Source: Pascua guehoae (Eukaryota > Basidiomycota > Tremellomycetes > Trichosporonales > Trichosporonaceae). Taken from it: a stretch of DNA of 64,000 nucleotides. The position numbers were made by a program, and so were the translations under genes. Where the stretch lies: assembly GCA_001600415.1 (NCBI GenBank), contig BCJX01000001.1:843426-907425 (forward strand), written 5' to 3'. The notes beneath the pieces are model-generated. The model was not told the origin of the DNA and did no database searches. It saw only the letters and a list, made by a program, of their open reading frames with translations. Shown here one piece after another: positions 44,395-54,534 of this stretch; position 1 is the stretch's first letter, and each line of letters begins with the position of its first letter.

Positions 44395-44570
44395 TCTGGA
44401 GGATGGGGTGGGGGGGGCAGGAAATGGCGAGGGAGGGCGAGGGAGGGCGAGGAAGGGCGAGGAAGGGCGAGGAAGGGCGAGGAAAGGAAAGGGCGCAAGG
44501 AGGAAAGGCGAAGAGGCGGTCAAGGATGAACGAGGAGGAAAGGCGAGGAGGAACGGCGAGGAGAAGGGAT
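44395..44570. repeat. GGCGAGGAAG-type purine minisatellite
   Basis: Tandem ~10-bp units GAGGAAGGGC/GAGGGAGGGC that degenerate toward the right. Confidence 0.75.
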
Positions 44571-44784
44571 AATGGTCGAGGGACGGTACCACCAAGAAGA
44601 GCTTCTCGCTGCCTGCGCCACGGGGGTGGTGCAGTGGTCTTACCCCTGCCGGCGGTTGAGTTGTGAGATATTGTTTCGGACACAAACAATTTTCGCTGCA
44701 ATCGTCCTGGTCAATTTCGGGGACGTCGGTCGAGCTGATTCTGAAGCTAGTGTGGAGACCCGGCAAGGGTGAACGGCAATTCGT

Positions 44785-44935
44785 GAGGGAGATGAAGGAG
44801 GAGAAAGAGGAGGAAGAGGGGGAAGAAGGGGAAGAAGGGGAAGAGGAGGAAGAGGAGGAAGAGGAGGAAGAGGAGGAAGAGGAGGAAGGAGAGGGGTAAG
44901 GAGAGGGGTAAGGAGAGGGGTAAGGAGGGCATAGT
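44785..44935. repeat. GAGGAA simple repeat
   Basis: Hexamer purine array with interspersed GAAGGG units, followed by GGAGAGGGGTAA triplets. Confidence 0.8.
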
Positions 44936-45364
44936 AAGGAAATGACCGGAGGGGAGAGCGACGGGGATAACTGGAGCAGAGGAAGGAGTAATAGACGGAC
45001 CGACACCGACAAACACAGCCCAGCATCTGCCTGCTAGCTCGACCAGAGAGTCCACATGGCCCAAGTCGTCGAGTGCACGGCCAATATCCAGCATGAACCG
45101 CGACACCTCCAGAGGGCTAATCTTGCCCACGAGGTCATACAGACACGGCTTCAGTCACGTCCGTCTTCGCTCTGCGGCCCTTTTCAGAACGTGCTGGTGC
45201 AGCGACTTGGGGCGGTCGAGGCGTTTGCCGCCGCCCCCCGATGTCAGAGGTACGCCCCCGCCAGCCGAGATGTGACTGGGAGCTTGAGGCGGCCTCGATG
45301 TCCCCGATCGTGCACTACGGCTTGGCCAGAATGACAAGCTGCGCGACCACAGAGCGGTAGCATC

Positions 45365-45369
45365 AAAAA
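45365..45369 (-). terminator. Pol III terminator of tRNA-Asp copy 2
   Basis: Five T on the minus strand, eight bases after the tRNA 3' end. Confidence 0.7.
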
Positions 45370-45377
45370 CGCACAGT

Positions 45378-45457
45378 CTCTCTGTCGGAGAGTCGAACTC
45401 CGCTCTCCCGCGAGCACAGTGACAAGCGAGCATACTAAACCGATATACGAACAGAGA
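45378..45457 (-). tRNA. tRNA-Asp (GTC), with 7-nt intron
   Basis: The mature sequence appears identical to the copy at 17145-17228: acceptor TCTCTGT/ACAGAGA, discriminator G, anticodon GTC in loop TTGTCAC, T arm GGAGTTCGACTCTCC. Only 7 extra bases (45413-45419) separate positions 37 and 38. Without removing them the anticodon arm cannot close, so a minimal intron is the best reading. Confidence 0.88.
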
Positions 45458-45480
45458 TGTCCAGGCTTGGATGTTGGTGT

Positions 45481-45847
45481 GGGAATTTTTTGCTATAACA
45501 AGAAGGGTTTGGATGCTGTTGAGCGGCCGGAGTTGTATTCCAGCATTCCCCTTACGACTAGGGTCGGTCTCAACAGTGAACTCTCCCATTTTAGAGCTCC
45601 CCTGATGCTTGGTGTAGGCTTCCAGATGGCCTGTTGTCGCTCCCCTGCCGTGGGCAGGTAAGGCCGGTGCGATCGTACGATGCGGGCGTAGGATGCAGAT
45701 ATTTGACTCTTAATCTGTTGGAATGAGAGGTATGGCAAAAGGGTTTCGATGCTGTTGCGCAGCCAGAGTTGTATTCCAACAGGCGTGGGGTTTTTTGTTA
45801 AATTACCAAAGGGTTTCGATGTCAAGCGGCTCGAGTTGTATTCCAAC
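45481..45847. repeat. Degenerate ~70-bp repeats with GTTGTATTCCAAC core
   Basis: Three related copies start at about 45503, 45737 and 45807. Each has AAGGGTTTCGATG (or TTTGGATG), a variable CAGCC/GCGGC segment, and ends AGTTGTATTCCA(A/G)C. The first and third are preceded by a similar TTTTTTG(C/T)TA..A segment, so the unit is about 70 bp. The array lies just upstream of the tRNA-Asp gene. Confidence 0.75.
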
Positions 45848-46328
45848 TGTTGGACTCTTGGTCGCTTGGTCGCTCAGTCCGGCAGTGATCGTGTGGTGGT
45901 GTTTGGGTATTTTCTTGTGGGCTTGTCGTTTGGGGAGGAAGGTGTGGGAAGAAATAAGCGTGCAGAACAAGCAGGAAGAAGGGGGTGAGCTAGTCGGTGT
46001 GCAAGTCGTGCCAACGATTGCGATCCAATGGCATCCGGGGACAGGCGGCGGGCCAAATGTCCGCTGTATCGTTATACCGCCTGCCGGCCTGCATGTACAG
46101 CTAGTAGGTGCGACCGGAAAATATTGATACGGACCCCTTGAGCTCGGTTGCGCACACAGGATATTTCCTGGGTCTCGCCTCGTGTTGGAATGCCGGAGAT
46201 GACATGCGGAAGATGTTATGTGGGACATGCGACCTTATCGCACCATCGGGTTGAGCCAGGGGCCGTCTATGGTCAACCTGGTGTGCACGCCTGGTCACGG
46301 GGGTAGGATTGATACTTTCTGGGTGGGT

Positions 46329-46421
46329 GTACTACAGGTATCCTACAGGTGTACTACAGGTATACTACAGCTATACTACAGCTATACTACAGCAACACTA
46401 CAGCTATACTACAGCAACACT
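46329..46421. repeat. TACTACAGCTA-type minisatellite
   Basis: About eight units of 11-12 bp with variants TACTACAGGTA, TACTACAGCTA and CACTACAGCAA. Confidence 0.85.
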
Positions 46422-47004
46422 GCTCTACCCCAGCTGTATCACTCCTCTACGCGCCAGATGTCAGAACGAAATGGACATGCGCGCGTGCAGTGTGGCGCCC
46501 GGCGTGTTCCCCCTACAGCATCCGTGTACCTCAGCCTACGAAAAGTGCCACATTGCCTGCCCAGCGTAACGGGCGAGCCTGGTCCACGCCTACGCCCTCG
46601 TCGCACGTGTGCAGCATGGTGGGAATCTTGCCCCCGTCTCTTGCAGTATACTTCCCACTGCAGCAGCTGCGATACCAGGCAGACGTTCAATAAAGGAGCG
46701 CAGACGAGCAGGTGGTTGGCGACTGGCAGCCGATCTTCAGCTCGCTGGCGACGGGCGGGACAGAGAGGGACAGATTGGAGACTGACTGTTGCATTGCGCG
46801 CCAGACCGAGGAGTCAGGCAACTCGTATCCCGGAAGTAGGACAATGGCTGCACTCTATTTTGCCCCGGGCGGAGAAGATATGTTAGTGTTTGTACCCCGT
46901 GTTCAAGGGACAACAGGTAAGAGAGGGGGGGGGGGGGGCTGCGACTTTGGGGATGGACGGAAACTTGTCGCCCGAGCTGGTAGGGGGTCGGGTATCGTTG
47001 CAAT

Positions 47005-47061
47005 GCGTCTGCGTCTGCGTCTGCGTCTGTGTCTGCGTCTGCGTCTGCGTCCGCGGCTGCG
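47005..47061. repeat. GCGTCT hexamer repeat
   Basis: About nine GCGTCT units with two variants (GTGTCT, GCGTCC). Confidence 0.85.
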
Positions 47062-50000
47062 TCGCTGGACCGTCGTCTTGATCCACGGCTCGTTGTAGTA
47101 ATACCACCACAAAGCCGCTTCCAATACCCAAAAGGCATCCTAAATACAAGTACGGCCGGAAAGTCTCGAGACTGACAAGTCGAGCTCGGCCGCACGCATG
47201 CAGCGTCTCGTACAGCAAACGCCATCTCCCACGCCTGTCTCCAGGCTGTTGTCTTGATGGTACATGGGGGACATTATCATATGGTACGAGGTTACCCTGA
47301 TGCACGGTACCATCCACATTGATGTGGAGAGTGGAGAGTGTCTATTCTCAGCACCGCGCGCGACCAAGCTCAAGGTGGCAGGTTCGATACTTTGCGGTCG
47401 CACCTGTGCCGTCGAGGGGGCATCTGGCGGATTTGCTTCGTGAACATGTCGCCGGGAACGCGGCTGGAGCGTGTACCATTACAGTGGAGGATGTCGAACA
47501 CGCCGGAAATGCGGGAAAGAGGGATATCAAGTCGGCATAATGCCGTTGCACACGAGTCTCACATGTACGCGACGTTGATGACCGGATTTGTGGATGGCCG
47601 GATTTGCGGGGGATGTGTCTGACCGTCCGCGGGGCATTGAGCCGTCGTGGTGCGGAACACAAGTGTGGGTTCTGGTGCACCCTGTGTGGTAACGACGGCG
47701 ACATGTGTGGGATGTCCAACGGCGGTGACTGAGCGGCAGGAAGTTGATGTGACGGGGTATGGGTCCAGACCCCCCACCCCGGTGGCGGTTTAGTATCGGG
47801 GCACGCGCTCCGTATGAGTATCGAGTCACGTTGTTTGTCACCCAAGTTGGAGATCCAGACCGTGTTTCGGCTGGCACACTGGAACAACTGGAAACAACGT
47901 CAGTACGTCAGTGACAAATGCTGTCGACGTGCTGGCACCGGAAGCCAGCGCGCCAGCTACAGGTGACAGGAAGCCCATAATGCCATAATGGCGTCGAGTA
48001 TTTTCAGGCAGAGTCCACGGAGCCACGGAGCCACCGATCCACCGATAAGCACGCGTCCACTGCATTATTCCTGACACGCGCAGTGACCGAGGCGACCAAG
48101 GTGGGATCGGTGGGAGCGCGGAACCAAGAATTCTCATCGCTCGACTTGACGGCGGTCTCCTACAGCACTTGTATGTACAGTTCCTCCAGACGGACGCTGC
48201 ACGATGAGTTCCGCAGAGAACAGCCGCCACCTTCATGACGCACAGGAACGACGGTCGACAAGCTTAAATTAGTCCCCGCAGACGGCGCGACTCGCCCGGC
48301 CCGACGGATTTGTGCCTGGACGGACGGGGTGCTAATGCGGATGACCCGTGAAATTGTGCTTGCACAGTGGCAGTGGCACAAAGAAGACTGGGCCAGAAGC
48401 CGAGTGTGGCACGTCCGACTCGCCACATGGGCCATTTCTGGGAATAGACGGACGTCGGTGTGCCTCACAAGGTTGGCCGATCGGACATGGCATGCAAGCA
48501 AGAGGTATGCGGCAGTGCCCGCGAAACGTGGAGAGTTTGCGTTTGTGCAATGTACCGCGGTTAATCTGGCGCACCTCCATCATGCCACGTCTCCATGTTC
48601 AGCCATGTCCAGCATATTTCGGTTCATCCATGGCCACGTTCTGGCTCTCGGCCGTGGACACGGCCGCGCCGCCGCGAGGCCATACCCCGACTTGGAGCGG
48701 GATAAACGGCGCAAGACATGAGAAATTTGCACCACACAAGAGTCGTGGCGCGCGGCGGGCGACACCGGCGGTGTCCATATCCCACACCCTGCCTCTTGCG
48801 TCATGGCCGTGTGGCCATACCTCCGCGCCTGCGGCCAATTCGGCATGCCGACGCGACTGCGCGACTGCGATCGCCGCCGCTGCACGGCCGCGACTGCGGG
48901 AATCTAGTCTCTGTCTTGTCTCGCTCATGTCATGCCAAAGTCACTGGGAATGAGTGTGCGCGTGTGAGCGGGTTTGCGCGTTTGCCGTGCAGTGTGCCGG
49001 TACGCTATGGTGTGGCGTGGTGGTGGCGGTGGCTGCAGTGTACCGCTGACTCAGATCCCAATGGCATGTCGTTTACCACGGGCCCGAATGGATCCGAATC
49101 CGACCGCTGGGTTGGAATCGCTTGGAAGCGTCTGTGCGGGAACGTCTTCACAGCCGGGTTTGGCGGCGAGCAAGCCCAGCTGCTCCCAAGCCGCAAGGGG
49201 GCAATGACTACCTCCGAGACCACGCAAACCCGGCGGTGGTACCATTGGCCGCGGCGCGTGCGCGGTGCAGCCGTCTAGCGTACCCAACGCACGCAACGCG
49301 CGTCCCACACGTTGGCCACTTGCAACCTGTTTGCCCTCACCTCGAATGCTTTGCAACTGACGGGTACGACGTGGCGTGACCCCCCTGTGCACGAGGGGGC
49401 GTGTGCGGGCTACATGGCCAATGTTGACCAATGTCGCGGCGAATGGTGCGGGTCTGGCCGCTTTTGCACCTTTGCACCTAGGCTCGTGCAAACGCCAATG
49501 ACGACATTGAGGCGCATGTGTGGTGGCCACAGTGTGGAATGTTCCTTGTTTGCGTGCATGGCGCGTGTTCCAACCTGCGCACGACTAAGCAGTTTCTTGG
49601 CCCGCGTTATCGTCGCTTGCCTTGCCGCTCACTGCTCGCTGCTAGCACTGCTGCGAGGTGTGCCAGGTACCGGGCCCCGTCCAGACTCGACTCGTGGGCG
49701 TCTCAGTAATGTCAGATTTTTGCACCTTGCCTTGCCTTGCAGCACGAGTCGCGAGTGGATCCATGGATCCGGACATGGACGAATGGAGCATGCCAGCAAG
49801 TGCCGGCATACCGAGGAATGCTAGAGTGCTCTTTGCTTGCCACCGAGGAATGCAACTGTACTGGTACTGTACTGTACCTCTGGTAGCAGCTTTTGCTCGT
49901 GTGTCTATTCCGTCCGACCACGACCGGGGGCCCAACCACACCCGAAAGACACAGATTCCACCACCTGCTCACAGCTGCATGCTGCACAGCTGGCCACACA

Positions 50001-50228
50001 CGCGAGCGACAAGCGACACCCACCCCCAGGTCACCCGCGGGCGTCACTCGTTCATAACCACTCGTCGTCTGTATCTCGGTCCCCTCGTGCAACCCAACCC
50101 AACCCCCAAACCCCCCACCCCCATTCTTCATTCCACACTGCGCACGCCACCCCGCCACCTGGCTACCTCTACTCGCGCGCTTGCAGCCCAAACCTCAAGG
50201 AGCCGTTTAGGCAAACTCGATAAACTCG

Positions 50229-50285
50229 CCCCCCCCCCCCCCCCCCCCGCGCCAGCGGCGGGCCCCCCCCCCCCCCCCCCCCCCC
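50229..50285. repeat. Twin poly-C tracts
   Basis: 20 C (50229-50248) and 23 C (50263-50285) separated by a GCGCCAGCGGCGGG linker. The exact lengths are likely unreliable. Confidence 0.85.
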
Positions 50286-50958
50286 GCGCCGGGCTGGAAT
50301 CAACCACCAGGCCATCAGGAAGCCCAAGCCAGCCTCCCGTCCACGCGCTTGCCAGCACGAGAACCAGACTTGCTTGAAGCGTGCAGCCTGTGCACCGCTC
50401 GTGCACAGTCGGTTTCCCCCATAACCAGCGCTCGCAACGAACCGTGACCGCGTCTTCTTCTTCCCCACCGATCGAGTGTCCGAGCCGGTGCTTCTCCCAC
50501 GAGCATTCTTATAAGCCACCTCGAGCCCGCTGGTTTGCGACGCACCTCCCGCCTCTCGACTCAGTCTCGCCACCGTCTTCCCCGCGACACTGCGCGTCCA
50601 CTAGCGACTAGCGACGAGATTGGAGCCGTGACTCGCGCCGCACGCGACCCGCGCCGCTCCAACGCGTCACCGACCCAGCGGACCAGTGACCCCGACACCC
50701 ACCCACCCCACCCACACCCACACCCCACCCACACCGACACCGACACCCACGTCCGATCGCCCCCGCCCCCGAGTGTCGTCACCCACAGCGTCTCCGCGTG
50801 CGAAACAGCGTGTTGCGTGTCTCGGGCGCCGCTCTCCACTGCCCCGTGTCGACACCCCCGACGCTCCACCGCGCCCGCTCCACTGATCGAGGACCGAGCT
50901 GCGCGCGTGATCGAGGCCGTGCTCGTGTTTGTGTTCCCTCGTGCTCGTGCTAGTGCTA

Positions 50959-50998
<40 letters not shown>

Positions 50999-51236
50999 CA
51001 TATCCGAGCTGGACGCTTAAAGGCTCGTCGGAGACATTGCCTGGGTCCACGCTCTAGACCGCCACTTGCCACTGGGAACCAACGGCTGCCACTTTGTCCT
51101 GTTGGTGTGCTCTTCGGACTCTTTCGTCCTTCTGTCACCCCCTCCCCTTTTAACCTCCTCCCCNNNNNNNNNNNNNNNNNNNNNNNNNNNNCCCATGAAA
51201 CTCGTCACTCGACTCGACCACCCCCCCCACCTCACC
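50286..51236. other. Region upstream of the SnoaL-like gene, with small gap
   Basis: Contains a GTGCTC/CTCGTG hexamer array at 50940-50999, a CACCCA-type array at 50695-50750, and a 28-N gap at 51164-51191. Strong pyrimidine bias before the ATG fits a 5' UTR. No other gene is supported. Confidence 0.45.
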
Positions 51237-51854
51237 ATGGGCGGGATGCGCATCACGACCGCGGCCGACCTCACGGCCCACTTCCGCTCCTACCTGCGCC
51301 TCCTCAACACGCGCGTATGGACGAGCATGGGCATGTACCTCGCGCCGCGTATGCAGCTCAACGGGCGCCGCATGACGCGCGACGCGTACACGCGCTTAAT
51401 CCCGCCCTTTACGACGTTTAGCGCCGACGAAATCATTGCCGACGCGGGCAAGCGGACAATCGCAGTGAGGATGAATATTGAAGTACCCCACGGCGACGGG
51501 CAGGTCGAGACGCTCCGCGAGCATGTGTTTTACCACTTCAACGAGGCCTGGGCCATCGACCAGGTCTGGAGCGTGTACGCGTACGGCGGGCCGTCGCCGT
51601 CCTACTTTGAACAGCGCCGCACGAGCGAGCCCGCCACGAGTTCGGGGACGCAGTCGCGCACGTCGCCGCGCATGTCGCCCACGCTCCATCCCGACGACGA
51701 CGAGGGGCTCAAGCCCCGCGCGAGCTCGTGGGACGCAAATGCCCATTCGGGGCCGAAGACGCCAGGCGCAAAGAGTCCGGGGGGGCACTCGTACCATTCT
51801 TATCCGGGCTTGTGCTATCCGTCTCAACCATACCCACATTCACGCCGCGGATGA
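51237..51854 (+). CDS. SnoaL/NTF2-like fold protein
   Basis: A single-exon frame gives 205 aa from the ATG at 51237 (CACCATGGG context; an in-frame ATG also lies at 51195, right after the N gap). The first ~110 residues look like a SnoaL-type alpha+beta barrel: DLTAHFRSYLRLLNTRVW, then MQLNGRRMTRDAYTRLIPP, then KRTIAVRMNIEVP. They close with REHVFYHFNEAWAIDQVWSV, where the FYxF...I..VWS pattern is typical of fungal SnoaL-like proteins. The C-terminal ~75 residues are Ser/Pro/His-rich and probably disordered. Family members include polyketide cyclases and many uncharacterised proteins. No biosynthetic neighbours are present, so a secondary-metabolism role is not supported. Confidence 0.65.
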   Translation: MGGMRITTAADLTAHFRSYLRLLNTRVWTSMGMYLAPRMQLNGRRMTRDAYTRLIPPFTTFSADEIIADAGKRTIAVRMNIEVPHGDGQVETLREHVFYHFNEAWAIDQVWSVYAYGGPSPSYFEQRRTSEPATSSGTQSRTSPRMSPTLHPDDDEGLKPRASSWDANAHSGPKTPGAKSPGGHSYHSYPGLCYPSQPYPHSRRG

Positions 51855-52628
51855 GTCGCCACGCCTAGCCATCCTCGGTGGTCATCCGGTGTTGCAGTTC
51901 CGGCGCAGCTTGCCAACGGCCGTCGGGCACTCTGTATCATGTACTCCTGTACGAACTGAAAAAAAAGTGGCACCAACACTATCACCAGAGCCGTCGCGCA
52001 TACAACTCTGTCCTTGGCACCAACCACGCACACCATGCCACACTCTAACATCCTCGTCGACACCCTCAACACCTGTCACCAACCCCAACCTCCCCGCCAC
52101 CAGAACACGGCCGCTACGATCCGCGATTACATTGCCTGGTGCAAGCGACATCTTCCCTCTCTGTATGCATATAGGACAACAATGCCAGGACCATTATGTA
52201 GTAGCTGTACAAAAGCGTAGCGTGCGTGGGGGGAATAAAAGTAGGAATAGGGGGCATAGTTCGGCTGGCGTCGCCGTAGACCTTCGTTGGCCTTCTAGGG
52301 CAACACCGGGCATGTCGTGGGGGCCGTTGTCGGGAATGTTTGAGGGAATGTTGTCAGGAATGTTTGCGGCCTCGTCGGTGTTGACTCGCAGCGGCACCGC
52401 AGGCACCAGGTTGTGGTGAGGCCCGATATACCCATGTTCGTCGCTGAAATGCTTGGCGCGTTTGGCTTCTCCAGGCACTGCACGTCGTCGCCAGCATGCT
52501 CTTTGGCATGGCGTGCACATGTGCCGCCATTACCAGCGACGCGGCGGGGAGTGCGGTCCTGCGTGCAGCCCATACGTCGGTGAGACGTCCAGGCCTGTAG
52601 GAAACACTCCCACTCCCGCCAACGCAGC
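51855..52628. other. Convergent intergenic region
   Basis: 3' UTRs of the SnoaL-like and membrane-protein genes. No gene is seen. Confidence 0.4.
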
Positions 52629-54534
52629 CTACCGAAAGTTCAACCTGATGAGGAAGAGCAAAATGTTCATGGAAACGTGCACAGACGCCCAGCCGCAAGC
52701 GGGCACCAGCTCGGGGTACTCGCGCAGCTCGTCGAGGCCAATCTGCGACACGTCCGTGTCAAAGGCGCGCAGCATGACCTGCCGTGCGACGAGGGACGAG
52801 AGCAGCTCGGAGGCCCACACGGCACATGACGCGAAAAACGTCATGCCAAACGTGTACGGGTCGTCGGGCGTCTGGGCAAACTTGAAGAATGGGTAGATCT
52901 GCGAGTTGGGCCCAAAGTGCAGGATACTAAGCCAGCCTGCACGTTAGTCACAGCGGGTGAAGGAGGAGGGAGTTCAGCACCCACCCAGAAAGCCGACCAT
53001 GGTAACGTTCTGGGCCATGCTGCGGCAGTAGAACCCGATCGCCACCGTTTCCGTGTGCTCCGCCCAGCTCTGGGAATACCCAACGACGATCTGAAGGATG
53101 CGGTGCCATAGTCGGGTCATCTGGAGTGGGTAGATGATGACGACCGAAATAGACGAGAGAAGCTGGACAGTCGCGAACTGGGATGGCGAACGAAGACGCG
53201 CAAACTGTGGGTTAGTGCTGTCGAGGTCGTACTGCTAGCACTTACAAGATTGCGATAAAACACATGATAGACAAGCTGGAAGAAGAGCTTGTACAGAAAG
53301 AGGAGCGCACGGGAGCGCACTTTGGATTGAATAATGTAAAACGAAATGGCACCGAGAAGTTGTACCGCTGACGGGTCAGGCATGTCCAGAACTCATGCGG
53401 TGGTACCCACTGATGATCCATGACCACACCCAGGTACCTGCGTCGAGCGACGTGTGTGGGAGGGTAGAGAGAAACAGGCTCGCATACGCCTGGCCAGCGA
53501 TGAGAGAAAATGAGGCAATCGCGAGACATGCCATAAACCAGAGGAAACGTATCCAGGAGGAAGGTATTCTGCGAAGTTGCTGGCCAAAGAATCTGGGTGC
53601 GTGAGCAGCTAGAACGTCATGCTCTCTATAGCTACTCACGTCTGCACCACGGGCTGGGCATGGCGGTAGACGTGCCGCTTGTCACGCTTCAGCTTGGAAA
53701 AGCACGCCAGCGCGGGCAGGTGCATGGCGGCAAACGAAAGCACGACCCAGAATGCTGTCCTGTCAGCTTGTGGCAATGAACCGAGTCACAGCTCACTCTT
53801 TCGCTCCCAGTCAAACTCTTCGTCGGGCGTCTTCTCGCGCCAACGTTTATGTAAACTGAAGAGGTCGAGGTGGTGCGTGACAAGGCCTATTGCGAGCGTG
53901 CCGCTCCACATCAAAAAGTATGTCGTCTTGCCTCCGAGTTTGGCGGGCCACCAGTCTGCGCGTCAGAGGAGGGTGAATGGTGTGATTCGACGCACTCAAG
54001 CGATACAAGCTAAACAGGTTGGTGATGAAGAAGAGAGCGACGGCGAGATACGCCCTGTGGTCAGATCGAGCTCAACACATGCGCCTTACCCAAAGTACCT
54101 GCCCGTCAGCTTGTGTTCCCACTCGTCATTCTCGTCACTACGCCTTCGCTCCACTGACGCCATCCCCCCACCCGCCCACAGCACCGACACCAAAACAAAA
54201 CCACTCACCAAAAGAGGAAAAAGTAAAAGTTGACGTCGATTGGCAACACTTCATCCCCATCTCCACCCGGATCGCCCTTGGGCCACGGCCACGACGGGAT
54301 TTCTGGCAACGGCGGTGCGTCCTTGTAAGGGTCGTCGACAGGAAAGGGCAGTGCTACCCATGTCCACACTGCGAGACAGGGGAGGATGGTGAGCACAAAG
54401 TGTCGTCTTGGAAAGGACGATAGCCATGTCTCGACTGTACGGCGGGATGGCTGATTGTCAGTGACACGAGGATTAGGCGGACATGGCAGTTGGGACGTGA
54501 AGGGTGGTAGGTTCAAGGCAAGAGGGTCGGGCAT
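52629..54534 (-). CDS. Multi-pass membrane protein, family not recognised
   Basis: Nine exons give 503 aa: 54534-54209, 54137-54090, 54054-53996, 53955-53797, 53754-53640, 53592-53438, 53367-53246, 53204-52985, 52936-52629. At least seven hydrophobic segments are spread through the protein, e.g. HFVLTILPCLAVWTWVALPF, YLAVALFFITNLFSLY, TYFLMWSGTLAIGLV, FWVVLSFAAMHLPALACF, FLWFMACLAIASFSLIAG, and near the C-terminus TFGMTFFASCAVWASELLSS and VHVSMNILLFLIRLNF. Loops between them carry conserved-looking pairs (WREKTPDEEFDWERK; TRLWHRILQIVVGYSQSW). Exon 2 is uncertain: a TAG acceptor gives DENDEWEHKLTGRYFG, while a stronger CTGAC...CAG acceptor would leave a 9-nt exon; both keep the frame. The Pro-rich N-terminus (first ~45 residues) is cytosolic-looking. 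I do not recognise a transporter or enzyme signature. Confidence 0.75.

Larger units (their letters stand above)
44139..45364. other. Gene desert, second part, purine-rich arrays
   Basis: Two long purine arrays dominate: GGGAGGGCGAGGAAGGGCGA units at 44395-44570 and GAGGAAGAGGAA units at 44785-44935. The open frames across them are simple-sequence artefacts. No supported gene. Confidence 0.45.
45848..50228. other. Gene desert, third part, with minisatellites
   Basis: 4.4 kb without a recognisable gene. It contains two minisatellites (46329-46421, 47005-47061) and a 15-base G run near 46925. Frames of 100-240 codons are present on several strands but have no domain features and overlap one another. 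Confidence 0.4.

Noticed and set aside
44293..45026. Ser/Pro- and Leu-rich frames of 90-240 codons
   Set aside because: They are translations of purine simple repeats (GAGGAA and GGCGAGGAAG).
46883..47317. Frame with TQTQTQ runs
   Set aside because: Produced by the GCGTCT hexamer array.
50561..51001. Alternating Ala-Arg and Ser-Thr frames
   Set aside because: Produced by the CTCGTG hexamer array; not a gene.
51237..54534. Secondary-metabolite cluster around the SnoaL-like gene
   Set aside because: No polyketide synthase, oxidase, transporter of known type or regulator is nearby; the neighbours are an unknown membrane protein and GSH1.
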